Source: Micromonospora sp. NBRC 110009 (GTDB taxonomy: Bacteria; Actinomycetota; Actinomycetes; Mycobacteriales; Micromonosporaceae). Taken from it: DNA of 64,000 bases. Where the stretch lies: assembly GCF_030518795.1 (NCBI RefSeq), contig NZ_CP130427.1, positions 1,860,001 to 1,924,000 of the forward strand, in the 5' to 3' direction. Shown here one piece after another: positions 8,075 to 16,862 of this stretch; positions within the stretch are counted from its first letter, which is position 1, and every line of letters starts with the position of its first letter. Position numbers and translations under genes: made by a program. The notes beneath the pieces are model-generated. The model was not told the origin of the DNA. It did not search any database and worked only from the letters and a program-made list of their open reading frames with translations.

Positions 8075-8966
8075 CGGCGCCGGCCCCCACGGGCTGCCCG
8101 TCGGGGGCCGCCCCGGTGTGCTGGCCCGGCCGCGCACCGGACCGTTCCGCACCGATCCCGGCGACCACCACGAAGGCGATGCCGGCCACCGCACCGACGC
8201 CCGGCACCTGACCCAGCGCGACCAGGCCGACGACCAGCGCGATGGCGGGCTCCAGGCTCATCAGCGTGCCGAACGCGGCGGTGGTGAGCCGGCGCAGCGC
8301 CAGCAGTTCCAGCACGAACGGGACGACGGGCAGGAGCACGGCCAGCCCGAGACCGGCCAGGAGCACCGGCCAGGTCAGGCGGCCGAACGCCGAGGGACCG
8401 ACGACCAGGGTCGCGACCACGGCGGCCACCGGCATCGAGACCGTCAGGCCGCGGACGCCGGCGACCTCGTCGCCCACCCGCTGGGTGAGCACGATGTACC
8501 CGGCCCAGCACGCCGCCGCACCCAGGGCGTACGCCACCCCCACCAGGTCCGCCCCGCCGTGCCACGGCTCGGTGAGCAGCAGCACCCCGACCGCCGCGAG
8601 CGCCGGCCAGAGCTTGCTGCTGCCCCGACCGCGCGCCACGGCCACCCCCAGCGGCCCGAGGAACTCCAGCGCGCTGGCCGTGCCCAGGGGCAGCCGAGCC
8701 ACCGCCGCCATGAACAGGATGGTGACGCCGGCCGTCACCATGCCGAGCGCCACGCAGGCGCGCAGGGCGGAGCGGGTGAAGGTCGACGGGCGGGGCCGGA
8801 CCACGACCGCCAGCAGCACCCCGGCCCAGGCCAGGCGCAGCCAGGCCGCCCCCTCAGGGCCGACCCGGTCGAAGAGCCCGACCGAGGCGGCCAGCCCGAG
8901 CTGGACACAGGTCATCGAGGCGACCGCCATCGCGGTGCCGGCACGGGTGGAGGTCGCGCTGGTCAT
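8061..8966 (-). CDS. EamA family (DMT) exporter, RhtA-like
   Basis: Inner-membrane transporter of 301 residues with ten predicted membrane helices in two EamA repeats (about 15-140 and 150-285). Segments such as [23 protein letters not shown] and [14 protein letters not shown] are characteristic of the RhtA branch, which exports threonine, homoserine or other small metabolites. ATG 8966 is the first methionine ahead of helix 1. It is divergent from a LysR regulator with 85 bp between the starts, the usual arrangement of a LysR-controlled exporter. Its 3' end overlaps the convergent Nudix gene by 14 bp. The true substrate is unknown. Confidence 0.85.
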   Translation of the reverse strand: MTSATSTRAGTAMAVASMTCVQLGLAASVGLFDRVGPEGAAWLRLAWAGVLLAVVVRPRPSTFTRSALRACVALGMVTAGVTILFMAAVARLPLGTASALEFLGPLGVAVARGRGSSKLWPALAAVGVLLLTEPWHGGADLVGVAYALGAAACWAGYIVLTQRVGDEVAGVRGLTVSMPVAAVVATLVVGPSAFGRLTWPVLLAGLGLAVLLPVVPFVLELLALRRLTTAAFGTLMSLEPAIALVVGLVALGQVPGVGAVAGIAFVVVAGIGAERSGARPGQHTGAAPDGQPVGAGAVTSG

Positions 8967-9024
8967 GCGGACAGTAGATCCCGCGCCAACCGTTCGCGTC
9001 CACGTGCCATTTCTGGACGGACCA

Positions 9025-9039
9025 TTCGCCAATCGTGAA
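9025..9039. promoter_or_regulatory. Candidate LysR operator
   Basis: TTCGC-CAATC-GTGAA is an imperfect dyad with the T-N11-A core expected of LysR binding sites. It lies 13 bp before the LysR start, in the 85-bp divergent region shared with the EamA exporter. Confidence 0.4.
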
Positions 9040-9051
9040 CAATTACTCCTC

Positions 9052-9954
9052 GTGGACCTCCGACGCCTGCGCCTGCTGCGCGAACTGGCCCGACTCGGCT
9101 CGATGCGCCAGGTCGCCGACGAGCTGCACCTCACCACCTCGACGGTGTCGCAGCAGCTGGCGGCGCTGGCCCGGGAGGTGGGCACCGAACTGATCGAACC
9201 GCACGGCCGCCGGGTCCGGCTCACCCCGGCCGGCCGCCGGCTGGCCGAACACGCCGTGACGATCCTCGCCGCGGTCGACGCGGCCCGGCTCGACCTGGAC
9301 CCGCGGGCCGAACCCGCCGGCACCGTACGCGTGGCCGGCTTCGCCACCGCCGTCCGGCGCTCGCTGCTGCCGCTCATCGCCCGGCTCGCCGCCGACCACC
9401 CGCGGGTACGCCTGCGCATCCACGAGCACGAGCCGGCCGAGGCGTACGCGTTGCTCGCGGCCGACGACATCGACCTCGCGCTGACCTACGACTACAACCT
9501 GGCCCCGATCTCCGCCGACCACGGGCTGGAGGCCGCGCCGCTGTGGTCCGCGGCGTGGCACCTCGGGGTGCCGGCCGACGCGGCGCCCGGTCCGGCGGAT
9601 GACGCCCCGGCGGTCTTCGACCGGTTCCGCGACGCGGACTGGATCGTCAACTCGCGTAACACCGCCGACGAGGTGGTGGTCCGCACCATCGCCTCGATGG
9701 CGGGCTTCGAGCCCCGGATCCGGCACCGCGCGGACAGCCTCGAACTGGTCCAGGACCTCATCATCGCGGGACTCGGCGTCGGTCTGCTCCCCGGCGACCA
9801 GCCGACCCTGCCCGGCGTCCGCCTGCTGCCCCTCGCCGGACCACCGGCGCTGCTGCGCGCGTACGCCGTGACCCGCCGCGGCCGGGCGGCCTGGCCGCCG
9901 CTGGCGCTCATCCTCGACCTGCTCACCGCCCGCCCGGCTCCGCCGGGCAGGTGA
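9052..9954 (+). CDS. LysR family transcriptional regulator
   Basis: Regulator of 300 residues. An N-terminal winged helix-turn-helix (residues 1-60; [19 protein letters not shown]) precedes a periplasmic-binding-protein-like effector domain (about 85-290). GTG 9052 is the family start, as the protein begins directly with the first recognition-domain helix. It is divergent from the EamA exporter and likely controls both genes through the shared 85-bp region. The effector is unknown. The helix-turn-helix and early domain resemble the ArgP/IciA and actinomycete LysR group that regulate amino-acid exporters, a weak inference that fits the RhtA-like neighbour. Confidence 0.87.
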   Translation: MDLRRLRLLRELARLGSMRQVADELHLTTSTVSQQLAALAREVGTELIEPHGRRVRLTPAGRRLAEHAVTILAAVDAARLDLDPRAEPAGTVRVAGFATAVRRSLLPLIARLAADHPRVRLRIHEHEPAEAYALLAADDIDLALTYDYNLAPISADHGLEAAPLWSAAWHLGVPADAAPGPADDAPAVFDRFRDADWIVNSRNTADEVVVRTIASMAGFEPRIRHRADSLELVQDLIIAGLGVGLLPGDQPTLPGVRLLPLAGPPALLRAYAVTRRGRAAWPPLALILDLLTARPAPPGR

Positions 9955-9968
9955 CCCGCGCCGAACGG

Positions 9969-11645
9969 TCAGAGCATCGTCTGGGACTTCGCCTCCATCT
10001 CGGCAGCGGCCTCCTCCTTCGACTCCCGGGTCAGCGGCTTGCCGCCCGGGGCGGCCGCCTTCCCGCCGAGCGGGTCCGCGCCGCCGGTGGCGCCCTGCGG
10101 ACCGGTCCCGCGCAGCTGGTCGTTCGGCAGGGCCAGGGTGACCAGCACCGCGAGGATGGCGATCAGCCCGGTGGTCAGGAAGACCAGGTGCAGCGAGTCC
10201 ACGAAGGCGCCCTGGATCGCGCCCCGGACCGGGGCGGGCAGGGCGAGAATCGTCTTCGGGTCGTTGATCGAGATGTTCGCGCCGCCCCGGGCCATCACCG
10301 CCGCCTGCTGCTGCGGCGAAAGCTGCGCGATCGCCCCCGGCAGCCGGTCGGCGAGGTGGCGGGTGAGCTGCGAGGAGAGCACCGCGCCGAGGATCGCCAC
10401 GCCGAACGAGCCGCCCAGCGAGCGGAAGAACGTCGCCGACGAGGTGCCCGCGCCCAGGTCCCGCACGTCCACCGCGTTCTGCACGGCCAGGATCAGCGAC
10501 TGCATGCACAGGCCCAGCCCGACGCCGATCACCACCATGTAGCCGAACGCCACCCAGAGCGAGGTGGCCACCTGGAGCTGCCGGAAGAGCAGCATGCCGG
10601 CGACCAGCACCGCCGAGCCGGCCACCGGGAACCACTTGTAGCGCCCGATCCGGCTCATCGCCCGGCCGGTGAGGATCGAGGTGAAGATGATGCCGGCCAT
10701 CATCGGCAGCATCAGCAGACCGCTGCGGGTCGGCGAGGCGCCCTTGACGATCTGCAGGTAGAGCGGGATGAAGATGATCGACCCGAACATCACCAGACCG
10801 AGCACGAAGCCCGCCGCGTTGGCCAGCGCGAAGGTGGCGGTGCGGAACAGCCGCAACGGCAGGATCGGCTCCCGTACCCGGGCCTCCTGGAGCACGAAGA
10901 GCGTGCCCAGCACCGCGCCGGCCACGAAGAGCCCGATGATCACCCCGGACCCCCAGCGGTACTGGCTGCCACCCCAGCTCAGTGCCAGCAGCAGGCAGCT
11001 CACCCCGGCGACCAGCAGCGCCGCCCCCAACCAGTCGATGGCGTGCTCCCGCCGCTCGAACGGGATCAGCCGCATGACGTGGTAGCAGACCACGATCGCG
11101 AGGATCGCCAGCGGCACGTTGATGTAGAAGATCCACCGCCAGTTGGTCTCCGCGAAATAGCCGCCGACCAGCGGGCCGGCCACCGACGAGATCCCGAAGA
11201 CCGCGCCGAAGAACCCCTGGTAGCGGCCGCGCTCCCGGGGTGGGACGACATCCGAGATGATGGTGAACGCGAGCGTCAGCAGACCACCCGCGCCGAGGCC
11301 CTGCACGCCCCGGGTGACGATCAGCTGGGTCATGTTCTGCGACAGGCCGGCCAGCAACGAACCGAGCAGGAACGTGCCGATCGAGAAGAGGAAGACCGGC
11401 CGGCGCCCGTACAGGTCCGCCATCTTGCCGTAGAGCGGGGTGGAGGCGGTGGAGGCGAGCAGGTACGCGGTCACCACCCACGAGTAGTGGTTGATCCCGC
11501 CCAGCTCACCGACGATGGTGGGCAGTGCCGTACCGACGATGGTCTGATCCAGCGCCGCCAGCAGCATCCCGGTCATCAGACCGAACATCAGCAGGCGGAT
11601 CTGACGGGGGTGCAGCACGGGACGACCGTGGGCCTGGGCAGTCAT
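9969..11645 (-). CDS. DHA2 family MFS drug exporter (EmrB/QacA type)
   Basis: Membrane transporter of 558 residues with 14 predicted helices, the layout of proton-driven DHA2 multidrug exporters. Characteristic pieces are LDQTIVGTALPTIVGELGG in helix 1, GKMADLYGRRP between helices 2 and 3 (motif A) and GVQGLGAGGLLTLAFTII in helix 4. The region 480-558 is a hydrophilic tail rich in Gly, Lys and Glu. The 3' end is only 15 bp from that of the LysR gene, and the two converge. Substrates cannot be deduced. No TetR or MarR partner is adjacent. Confidence 0.88.
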   Translation of the reverse strand: MTAQAHGRPVLHPRQIRLLMFGLMTGMLLAALDQTIVGTALPTIVGELGGINHYSWVVTAYLLASTASTPLYGKMADLYGRRPVFLFSIGTFLLGSLLAGLSQNMTQLIVTRGVQGLGAGGLLTLAFTIISDVVPPRERGRYQGFFGAVFGISSVAGPLVGGYFAETNWRWIFYINVPLAILAIVVCYHVMRLIPFERREHAIDWLGAALLVAGVSCLLLALSWGGSQYRWGSGVIIGLFVAGAVLGTLFVLQEARVREPILPLRLFRTATFALANAAGFVLGLVMFGSIIFIPLYLQIVKGASPTRSGLLMLPMMAGIIFTSILTGRAMSRIGRYKWFPVAGSAVLVAGMLLFRQLQVATSLWVAFGYMVVIGVGLGLCMQSLILAVQNAVDVRDLGAGTSSATFFRSLGGSFGVAILGAVLSSQLTRHLADRLPGAIAQLSPQQQAAVMARGGANISINDPKTILALPAPVRGAIQGAFVDSLHLVFLTTGLIAILAVLVTLALPNDQLRGTGPQGATGGADPLGGKAAAPGGKPLTRESKEEAAAEMEAKSQTML

Positions 11646-11693
11646 CAGTCCCTCTTTCCCACGTCACACGGATCATGCCCGGCGAACACGTAT

Positions 11694-11725
11694 CGGCGGC
11701 GCGGGCGTGACCGCCCGCGCCGCCG
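11694..11725. terminator. Strong hairpin after the PfpI gene
   Basis: A perfect 14-bp stem (CGGCGGCGCGGGCG, 11694-11707, with 11712-11725) and a TGAC loop lie 10 bp after the PfpI stop and 49 bp before the MFS start. It is GC-rich without a T-run and probably terminates the PfpI transcript. Confidence 0.7.
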
Positions 11726-11734
11726 GCTCGGTGC

Positions 11735-12283
11735 TCAGTGCTTCCCTTCGGCGAACTCCTCGACGATCTTGGAGCAGAAGGCCGGCAGGTCGCCCGGCTT
11801 GCGGCTGCTGACCAGCCCGTTGTCGGTGACGACCTGCTCGTCGACCCAGGTCGCGCCGGCGTTGGTGAGGTCGGTGCGCAGGCTCGGCCAGGAGGTGATC
11901 CGGCGGCCGCGCACCACGCCCGCCTCGACCAGCGTCCACGGGCCGTGGCAGATCACCCCGACCGGCTTGCCGGCATCGAAAAAGGAGCGCACGAACCGCA
12001 CCGCGTCCGGGTCAGTCCGCAGGAAGTCCGGGTTGGCCACGCCGCCGGGCAGCACCAACGCGTCGTACGCCCCGGCGTCCGCCTCCTTCGTCGTCACGTC
12101 CACCGGGTACTGCGCGCTCTGGTCGAGGTGGTTGAAGGACTGGATCGAACCGGGCTTGAGCGAGACCAGCTCGACCCGGGCTCCGGCGTTCTCCACCGCC
12201 TCGCGGGGCCTGGTGTACTCGACCTCCTCCACGCCGTCGGCGGCCAGGAAGGCGATCCGCTTGCCCTGCAGTGTCGCTGCCAT
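11735..12283 (-). CDS. PfpI/DJ-1 family protein (type 1 glutamine amidotransferase-like)
   Basis: Cytosolic protein of 182 residues in the DJ-1/PfpI superfamily. The nucleophile elbow is VICHGPW at about 110-116 (Cys then His), and an early Glu sits in ADGVEEVEYT. Members act as glyoxalases, deglycases or proteases and are usually stress-induced. GGAGAGGAGAAACC precedes the ATG. A promoter-like GTTT-N15-GGGAAC lies 35-60 bp upstream on the same strand and resembles stress-sigma promoters. The upstream sugar-kinase gene is divergent. The exact chemistry cannot be assigned from sequence. Confidence 0.87.
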   Translation of the reverse strand: MAATLQGKRIAFLAADGVEEVEYTRPREAVENAGARVELVSLKPGSIQSFNHLDQSAQYPVDVTTKEADAGAYDALVLPGGVANPDFLRTDPDAVRFVRSFFDAGKPVGVICHGPWTLVEAGVVRGRRITSWPSLRTDLTNAGATWVDEQVVTDNGLVSSRKPGDLPAFCSKIVEEFAEGKH

Positions 12284-12317
12284 GGTGGTTTCTCCTCTCC
12301 GGGGGTCACCTCCACCC

Positions 12318-12342
12318 GTTCCCGCCGCGGAGGGGGCGAAAC
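12318..12342 (-). promoter_or_regulatory. Possible stress-sigma promoter of the PfpI gene
   Basis: On the minus strand GTTT is followed after 15 bases by GGGAAC. This is one mismatch from the GGGTAC seen at three nearby stress-type promoters. It lies 35 bp upstream of the PfpI start. Confidence 0.35.
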
Positions 12343-12405
12343 CGGCGGTCCGGGGTGGTCAACACCGCAGGTTTGGCCCGACCGGCTGGGGGGACCCCGA
12401 GGTAC

Positions 12406-14259
12406 ATGGCAGGAGCAGCAGCCGAAGAACGTCGGCTCGCCACCGTGGTGGAGAGCTGGCAGGGGCGTCCCGTGCTGATCATCGGCGACGCCATGCTGGA
12501 CGAGTGGCGCTTCGCGGAGTCCGAGCGGCTCTGCCGGGAGGCGCCCGCCCCCGTGCTCACCCTGCGCCGGCGCATCTCCGCGGCCGGCGGCGCGGCGAAC
12601 ACCGCCGTCAACGTGTCCGCCCTCGGCGGCCGGGCCGCGCTGGTGGCCCCGGTCGGCGCCGACGTGGCCGGCGACGAACTGCACGACTGTCTCGACCGCG
12701 CCGGGGTCTGGGACCGCACGGTCAACCAGCCCGGCCGGCCGACCCCGGTCAAGCGGCGGATGCTCGCCGGCAACCAGATCCTGCTCCGCGAGGACTCGGG
12801 CGACCCGGACGACGCGCTCGCCGACGACGGGGTGGCCCGGCTGCTCACCGCGCTGCACTGCGCCACCGAGGAGCTGCGGGCCGCCGCGCCGGGACAACCG
12901 CTCACCCTGGTCGTCTGCGACTACGGCCTGGGCGCGCTGCCCCCGGCCGTGCGGGCCTGGCTGGTCGCCAACCGGGACCGCTACGCCACCGTCGCCCTCG
13001 ACGCGCACGACCTGGCCGACTGGCGCGGCCTGAACCCCACCGTGGTCACCCCGAGCTTCGCCGAGGCGGCCCGCCTGCTGGCCCGGGCGGCGGCCGGCTT
13101 CGGCGGCACCACCCGGACCGGCGCGCCCGGCACCACCGCCGGTGACCTGCACCTGGACCACCCGGCCGACCCGACCGACGGGCCGTCCGAGCTCGTCGTC
13201 GGCGCGGCGCCCGGCGGGGCCGGCGAGCGGACCCCGGGCAGTCCGCACCCCACCTCCGGCGCGCCCTCGACCGACCGCACCGGCGCGTCCGCCGGGCCGA
13301 CCGGCGAGCCGACGCCCGGCGAGGAGCGGGTCGCGCTGACCGGCGACGGGCTCAGCGTGACCGGCATCGGCGTGACCGTGAACGCCACCGCCGGTGAGGG
13401 CGTCGACCGGGCCGTGCTGGCCCAGGCGCGCCTGGCCGAACTGCGCGCGCACACCGGCGCGGACGTGGTGGCGGTGACCCTGGACACCGAGGGGGCGGTC
13501 GTCGGCGGGGCCGACGGCAAGCCCCGGCGCAGCCACAGCACCCCGGTCCCGGCCAGCCACGCCGTCGGCGCCGGGGACGCGTACCTGGCGGCGATGACCC
13601 TGGCCCTGGCCGCGGCGGCGAGCCTGCCGACCGCCGCCCAGCTCGCGCAGCTCGCCGCCACCATCACCGTCTCCGACACCGGAACCTGCGTGTGCCGGCA
13701 GGAGGACCTGCTCGACGCGCTGGGCACCGGGCCGGACGAGGCCGACCACCCGACCCTGATCGGCGCCGAGGAGCTGACCGCGATCGTCGCGGAGCACCGC
13801 CGCGCCGGCCGCTCCATCGTCTTCACCAACGGCTGCTTCGACGTGCTGCACCCCGGGCACGTCCGCTACCTGACCCAGGCCCGGGCGCTCGGTGACCTGC
13901 TGGTCGTGGCGGTCAACTCGGACGGCAGCGTCCGCCGGCTCAAGGGGCCGGACCGGCCGGTCAACCCGGTCGAGGACCGGGCCGCGCTGCTCGCCGCCCT
14001 GGAATGCGTCGACCACGTGGTGGTCTTCGAGGAGGACTCCCCGGCGGCCCTGATCGAGATGGTCCGTCCGGACGTCTACGTCAAGGGCGGCGACTACCCG
14101 CCCGAGATGGTCCCGGAGGCGCCGCTGGTCCGCCGGCTCGGCGGGCAGGTCCGCACCCTCGGGTACGTGCCGGACCGCTCCACCTCGGCGATCATCGACC
14201 GGATCCGGGCGCAGTCGGTCACCCCGACCGTCGGTGAGGGGACGGGCAGGCCCGCGTGA
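12406..14259 (+). CDS. hldE: HldE-like bifunctional heptose-7-phosphate kinase / heptose-1-phosphate adenylyltransferase
   Basis: Cytosolic protein of 617 residues. The N-terminal PfkB/ribokinase-type kinase covers about 20-430 (GGAANTAVNVSALGG substrate region; catalytic GAGD at 388-391). The C-terminal nucleotidyltransferase covers about 450-605 (TNGCFDVLHPGH, HxGH at 482-485; ending ERSTS-type DRSTSAIID). In Gram-negatives this pair makes ADP-heptose for LPS. Family members are about 475 residues. Here a low-complexity Gly/Pro/Thr segment of about 80 residues (230-310) is inserted inside the kinase. ATG 12406 follows CGAGG closely. The stop overlaps the next glycosyltransferase start (GTGA), so the two are co-transcribed. 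The donor sugar is inferred from the family. Confidence 0.85.
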   Translation: MAGAAAEERRLATVVESWQGRPVLIIGDAMLDEWRFAESERLCREAPAPVLTLRRRISAAGGAANTAVNVSALGGRAALVAPVGADVAGDELHDCLDRAGVWDRTVNQPGRPTPVKRRMLAGNQILLREDSGDPDDALADDGVARLLTALHCATEELRAAAPGQPLTLVVCDYGLGALPPAVRAWLVANRDRYATVALDAHDLADWRGLNPTVVTPSFAEAARLLARAAAGFGGTTRTGAPGTTAGDLHLDHPADPTDGPSELVVGAAPGGAGERTPGSPHPTSGAPSTDRTGASAGPTGEPTPGEERVALTGDGLSVTGIGVTVNATAGEGVDRAVLAQARLAELRAHTGADVVAVTLDTEGAVVGGADGKPRRSHSTPVPASHAVGAGDAYLAAMTLALAAAASLPTAAQLAQLAATITVSDTGTCVCRQEDLLDALGTGPDEADHPTLIGAEELTAIVAEHRRAGRSIVFTNGCFDVLHPGHVRYLTQARALGDLLVVAVNSDGSVRRLKGPDRPVNPVEDRAALLAALECVDHVVVFEEDSPAALIEMVRPDVYVKGGDYPPEMVPEAPLVRRLGGQVRTLGYVPDRSTSAIIDRIRAQSVTPTVGEGTGRPA

Positions 14260-15128
14260 ACCGACCGCTCGACCTCGGCACCCCCGACCGGTTCCGCCGA
14301 CCGCGGCCGGTGGACGTGCTGATCCCCACCCGCAACCGCCCGGCCGAACTGGCGGTGACCCTGTCCGGGCTGGCCGCCCAGGAGGGCGTACCCGAATTCG
14401 GGGTGGTGGTGAGCGACCAGTCCGACGACGGTCCGGCGTACGCCCACCCGGCGGCGGCCACCATGGTCCGGGCGCTGCGCCACCGGGGCCACCCGGTGCT
14501 GCTGACCCGGCGGCTGCCCCGGCGTGGCCTGGCCGAGCACCGGGCGTACCTGCTCGGCCAGTCGGCGGCCCGGTACGTGCTCTGCCTCGACGACGACGTC
14601 TGGCTGGAACCGGGTGCCCTGGCCCGGCTGGTCACCGCGATCCGGGAACTGGGCTGCGGCTTCGTCGGCAACGCCGTGCACGGCCTCTCCTACGCCGAGG
14701 ACGTCCGGCCGGAGGTGCACGTCCACTACGAGGAGTGGCAGGGCCCTCCGGTCCCCGAGCGGATCCGGCCGGGCACGCCGGAGTGGCAGCGGGCGGCCAT
14801 CCACCCGGCGGCCAACGTCCTGCACGTCACCGAGAAGCTGCGGCTGCCGGCCGGGGCCTGGCGGGCGTACAAGGTCTCCTGGATCGGCGGGTGCGTGCTC
14901 TACGACCGGGCGAAGCTGCTCGACTCCGGCGGCTTCGAGTTCTGGCGCCGGGTGCGGGAGCAGCACCAGGGCGAGGACGTGGCCGCGCAGATCACGGTGC
15001 TGGAGCGGCACGGCGGCGCGGGCGTGCTGCCCAGCGGGGCGTACCACCTGGAGTCGCCGACGACGGTCACCGAACGGCAGGTGGAGGCCTGGGAGGCGGT
15101 CCTCACCGACCAGCCCTCCCCGGCCTGA
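14256..15128 (+). CDS. Family 2 glycosyltransferase
   Basis: Cytosolic or membrane-associated transferase of 290 residues with a GT-A fold. VDVLIPTRNRPAEL opens the nucleotide-sugar domain, and the metal-binding DxD is LCLDDDVW at about 110-117. WIGGCVLYDR and GEDVAAQ fit the acceptor half. No membrane helix is present. Its GTG start overlaps the hldE stop by four bases, so it is translationally coupled to it and probably uses the ADP-heptose (or related) donor to modify a cell-wall glycan or metabolite. That pairing is an inference from context. Confidence 0.85.
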   Translation: MNRPLDLGTPDRFRRPRPVDVLIPTRNRPAELAVTLSGLAAQEGVPEFGVVVSDQSDDGPAYAHPAAATMVRALRHRGHPVLLTRRLPRRGLAEHRAYLLGQSAARYVLCLDDDVWLEPGALARLVTAIRELGCGFVGNAVHGLSYAEDVRPEVHVHYEEWQGPPVPERIRPGTPEWQRAAIHPAANVLHVTEKLRLPAGAWRAYKVSWIGGCVLYDRAKLLDSGGFEFWRRVREQHQGEDVAAQITVLERHGGAGVLPSGAYHLESPTTVTERQVEAWEAVLTDQPSPA

Positions 15129-15211
15129 CCCGAAGGAAGGGCCCCTTCTTAACGCCTCCGGTAGAGGAGGGGCCCCTTGTTAACACCCGCCTGTTAACAG
15201 GGGGCCCCTCC
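15129..15211. repeat. Three GGGGCCCC-centred palindromic repeats forming a bidirectional terminator
   Basis: Two copies on the plus strand (GGAAGGGCCCCTTCTTAACG near 15136 and GGAGGGGCCCCTTGTTAACA near 15168) and one inverted copy (from about 15191 to 15214, ending CCTCCTTA) fill the gap between convergent glycosyltransferase genes. The second and third copies pair over about 20 bases. I recall this GGGGCCCC/GTTAAC element as frequent in Micromonospora intergenic regions, so it is both a dispersed repeat and a likely terminator. Confidence 0.7.
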
Positions 15212-16318
15212 TTACTCGGCGAGCAGTTCGCGGGCGGCCTCGACCACCTCGATCACCGGCACGTCGGCGACGAAGGAGTCCCGGTGCGGGCAGTCGCCGC
15301 TGCCCGGGCGGTGCGGGTAGATGCCGGGGGTGCAGTCGACGCCGCAGACGGGGCAGTGGGTGGTCCAGGAGGCGATCGGCCGGTGCCGGGCGCGCAGCGG
15401 CGACGCCCCGTTGATCAGGTTGCCGACCCAGTAGACGCCGACCGTCGGGGCGCCGACCGCGGCGGCCAGGTGCAGCGGTCCGGTGTCGTTGGAGATCACC
15501 ACCGAGCAGCCCTCGAAACAGGCGGCCAGCCCGCCGAGGCTGAGCGTGCCGACCTGCGGGCGGACCGGCACGCCGGCCGCCGCGACCACCTCGGCGACCG
15601 TCTCCTGCTCGGCCGGCGTGCCGGTGACCAGCACCTCGTACCCGTCGCCGGCCAGCGCGCGGGCGACCTCGCCGAACCGCTCCGGCGGCCAGCGCCGGCG
15701 GGTGTCGGTCGCGCCCGGGTGCAGCGCCACCCGGCGCCCGGTCGGCTCGCCCAGCACCTTTCGGGCCTCGACCCGGTCGGCGTCGATCACCGGCAGGGCG
15801 GGGGTGATCGTGGTGGCGGGCGCGCCGACCAGGGCCACCGCCTCCAGGTAGCGGATCACCTCGTGCTGGTAGTACACGTACCGCAGCCAGCGGTCCAGCG
15901 GCGGCGCGTCCTCGGCCCGCAGGCCGGCGGTGACCCGGGCGCCCAGCGCGGCGACGATCGGGTTGGAGTTGGCGCCGCCGCCGTGCAGCTGCAACGCCAG
16001 GTCGAAGCGTTCCGCCCGGGCCGCCGCCAGGAAGCCCGCCAGGTCGGCCGGGGGCTCGTCCGGGACCGGGTCACGGATCCCCGGCGCGGGCGGGATCACC
16101 AGCACCCGGTCCACCGGGCCCGGCCGGTCGCGCCAGAGCTTCGCGTGCCACGGTGCGCCGAGCAGCACGATCTCCGCATCGGGGTACGCGGCCCGCAGCG
16201 CCTCCAGCGCCGGCAGGATGAAGATGAAGTCGCCGAGCGCGTTCGCCCGCAGCACGGCGATCCGTGCCACCTCGGGTACGCGCTCGCCCACCGGGCCGAG
16301 CACGGACGGGGCGGCCAC
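15212..16318 (-). CDS. Family 9 glycosyltransferase (heptosyltransferase-like)
   Basis: GT-B transferase of 368 residues related to ADP-heptose:LPS heptosyltransferases. It starts with the acceptor-side IAVLRANALGDFIFILPAL. The donor domain carries VALHPGATDTRRRWPPERF and SNDTGPLHLAAAVGAPTVGVYW, both hallmarks of the family. The C-terminal loop is Cys/His-rich (CPVCGVDC, then CPH) and might bind a metal, which is not usual in LPS enzymes. The GTG start is 7 bp after the hsp20 stop, so it is the third gene of the DUF2231-hsp20 operon. Together with convergent hldE and a family 2 transferase it suggests a heptose-containing glycan. The acceptor in this LPS-free organism is unknown. Confidence 0.85.
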   Translation of the reverse strand: MAAPSVLGPVGERVPEVARIAVLRANALGDFIFILPALEALRAAYPDAEIVLLGAPWHAKLWRDRPGPVDRVLVIPPAPGIRDPVPDEPPADLAGFLAAARAERFDLALQLHGGGANSNPIVAALGARVTAGLRAEDAPPLDRWLRYVYYQHEVIRYLEAVALVGAPATTITPALPVIDADRVEARKVLGEPTGRRVALHPGATDTRRRWPPERFGEVARALAGDGYEVLVTGTPAEQETVAEVVAAAGVPVRPQVGTLSLGGLAACFEGCSVVISNDTGPLHLAAAVGAPTVGVYWVGNLINGASPLRARHRPIASWTTHCPVCGVDCTPGIYPHRPGSGDCPHRDSFVADVPVIEVVEAARELLAE

Positions 16319-16325
16319 GCGACCC

Positions 16326-16862
16326 CTACGGCCGGTCGATCTCGTCGACCGTGGTGTCCGGGTGGTGCAGCTCCCGGTCCGCGGCGGGGTCGGCCAGGAT
16401 CCGCGTACCGCCGGTGGCGGCGCGCGGGCCGGTGCGCCCGACGGTGATGGTGCGCGGCGTGGGGCGGGCCGCCCGGGGCAGGCGTACCCGGAGCAGGCCG
16501 TGGTCCATCAACGCGTCGATCCGGTCGGGGTCCACCCGGGACGGCAGGTCCACCCGGTACTCGAAGCCGCGCGTCTCGAACCCGCCCGGGATGCCCTGGT
16601 CGGCGTTGACCTCGGCCTCCGACCGGGCCCGTACGCACAGCTCCCGGTCGTCCAGCTCGACGGCGACCTCCTCCGGCGCGACGCCGGGCAGCCGCACGAC
16701 CACCTCCCAGCCGTCGGCGACCTCGGTCAGTTCGACGTCGGGGCTGCCGGAGCGGCCACCGACCAGGCGGCTCAGCTCGGAACGCAGCGACTGGAGCTCA
16801 CCCATCGGGTCCCAGCCCTGCTGGCGCCCGCGCCAACCCCGACCACTGCTGTGTTCCGTCAT
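16326..16862 (-). CDS. Hsp20/alpha-crystallin small heat-shock protein
   Basis: ATP-independent holdase chaperone of 178 residues. The alpha-crystallin domain spans about 40-135: DVELTEVADGWEVVVRLPGV, then ELDDRELCVRARSE, and the conserved GLLRVRLPR near its end. The C-terminal extension is long and acidic. Its ATG overlaps the stop of the DUF2231 gene by four bases (ATGA), and the heptosyltransferase-like gene follows after 7 bp. The operon is headed by a stress-sigma-type promoter at 17410-17435, consistent with heat or general stress induction. Confidence 0.9.
   Translation of the reverse strand: MTEHSSGRGWRGRQQGWDPMGELQSLRSELSRLVGGRSGSPDVELTEVADGWEVVVRLPGVAPEEVAVELDDRELCVRARSEAEVNADQGIPGGFETRGFEYRVDLPSRVDPDRIDALMDHGLLRVRLPRAARPTPRTITVGRTGPRAATGGTRILADPAADRELHHPDTTVDEIDRP

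Noticed and set aside
12406..16318. Sugar genes considered as an LPS or capsule locus
   Set aside because: No lipid A, flippase, polymerase or export genes lie nearby and the organism is a Gram-positive actinomycete; described only as heptose-type chemistry with unknown acceptor.
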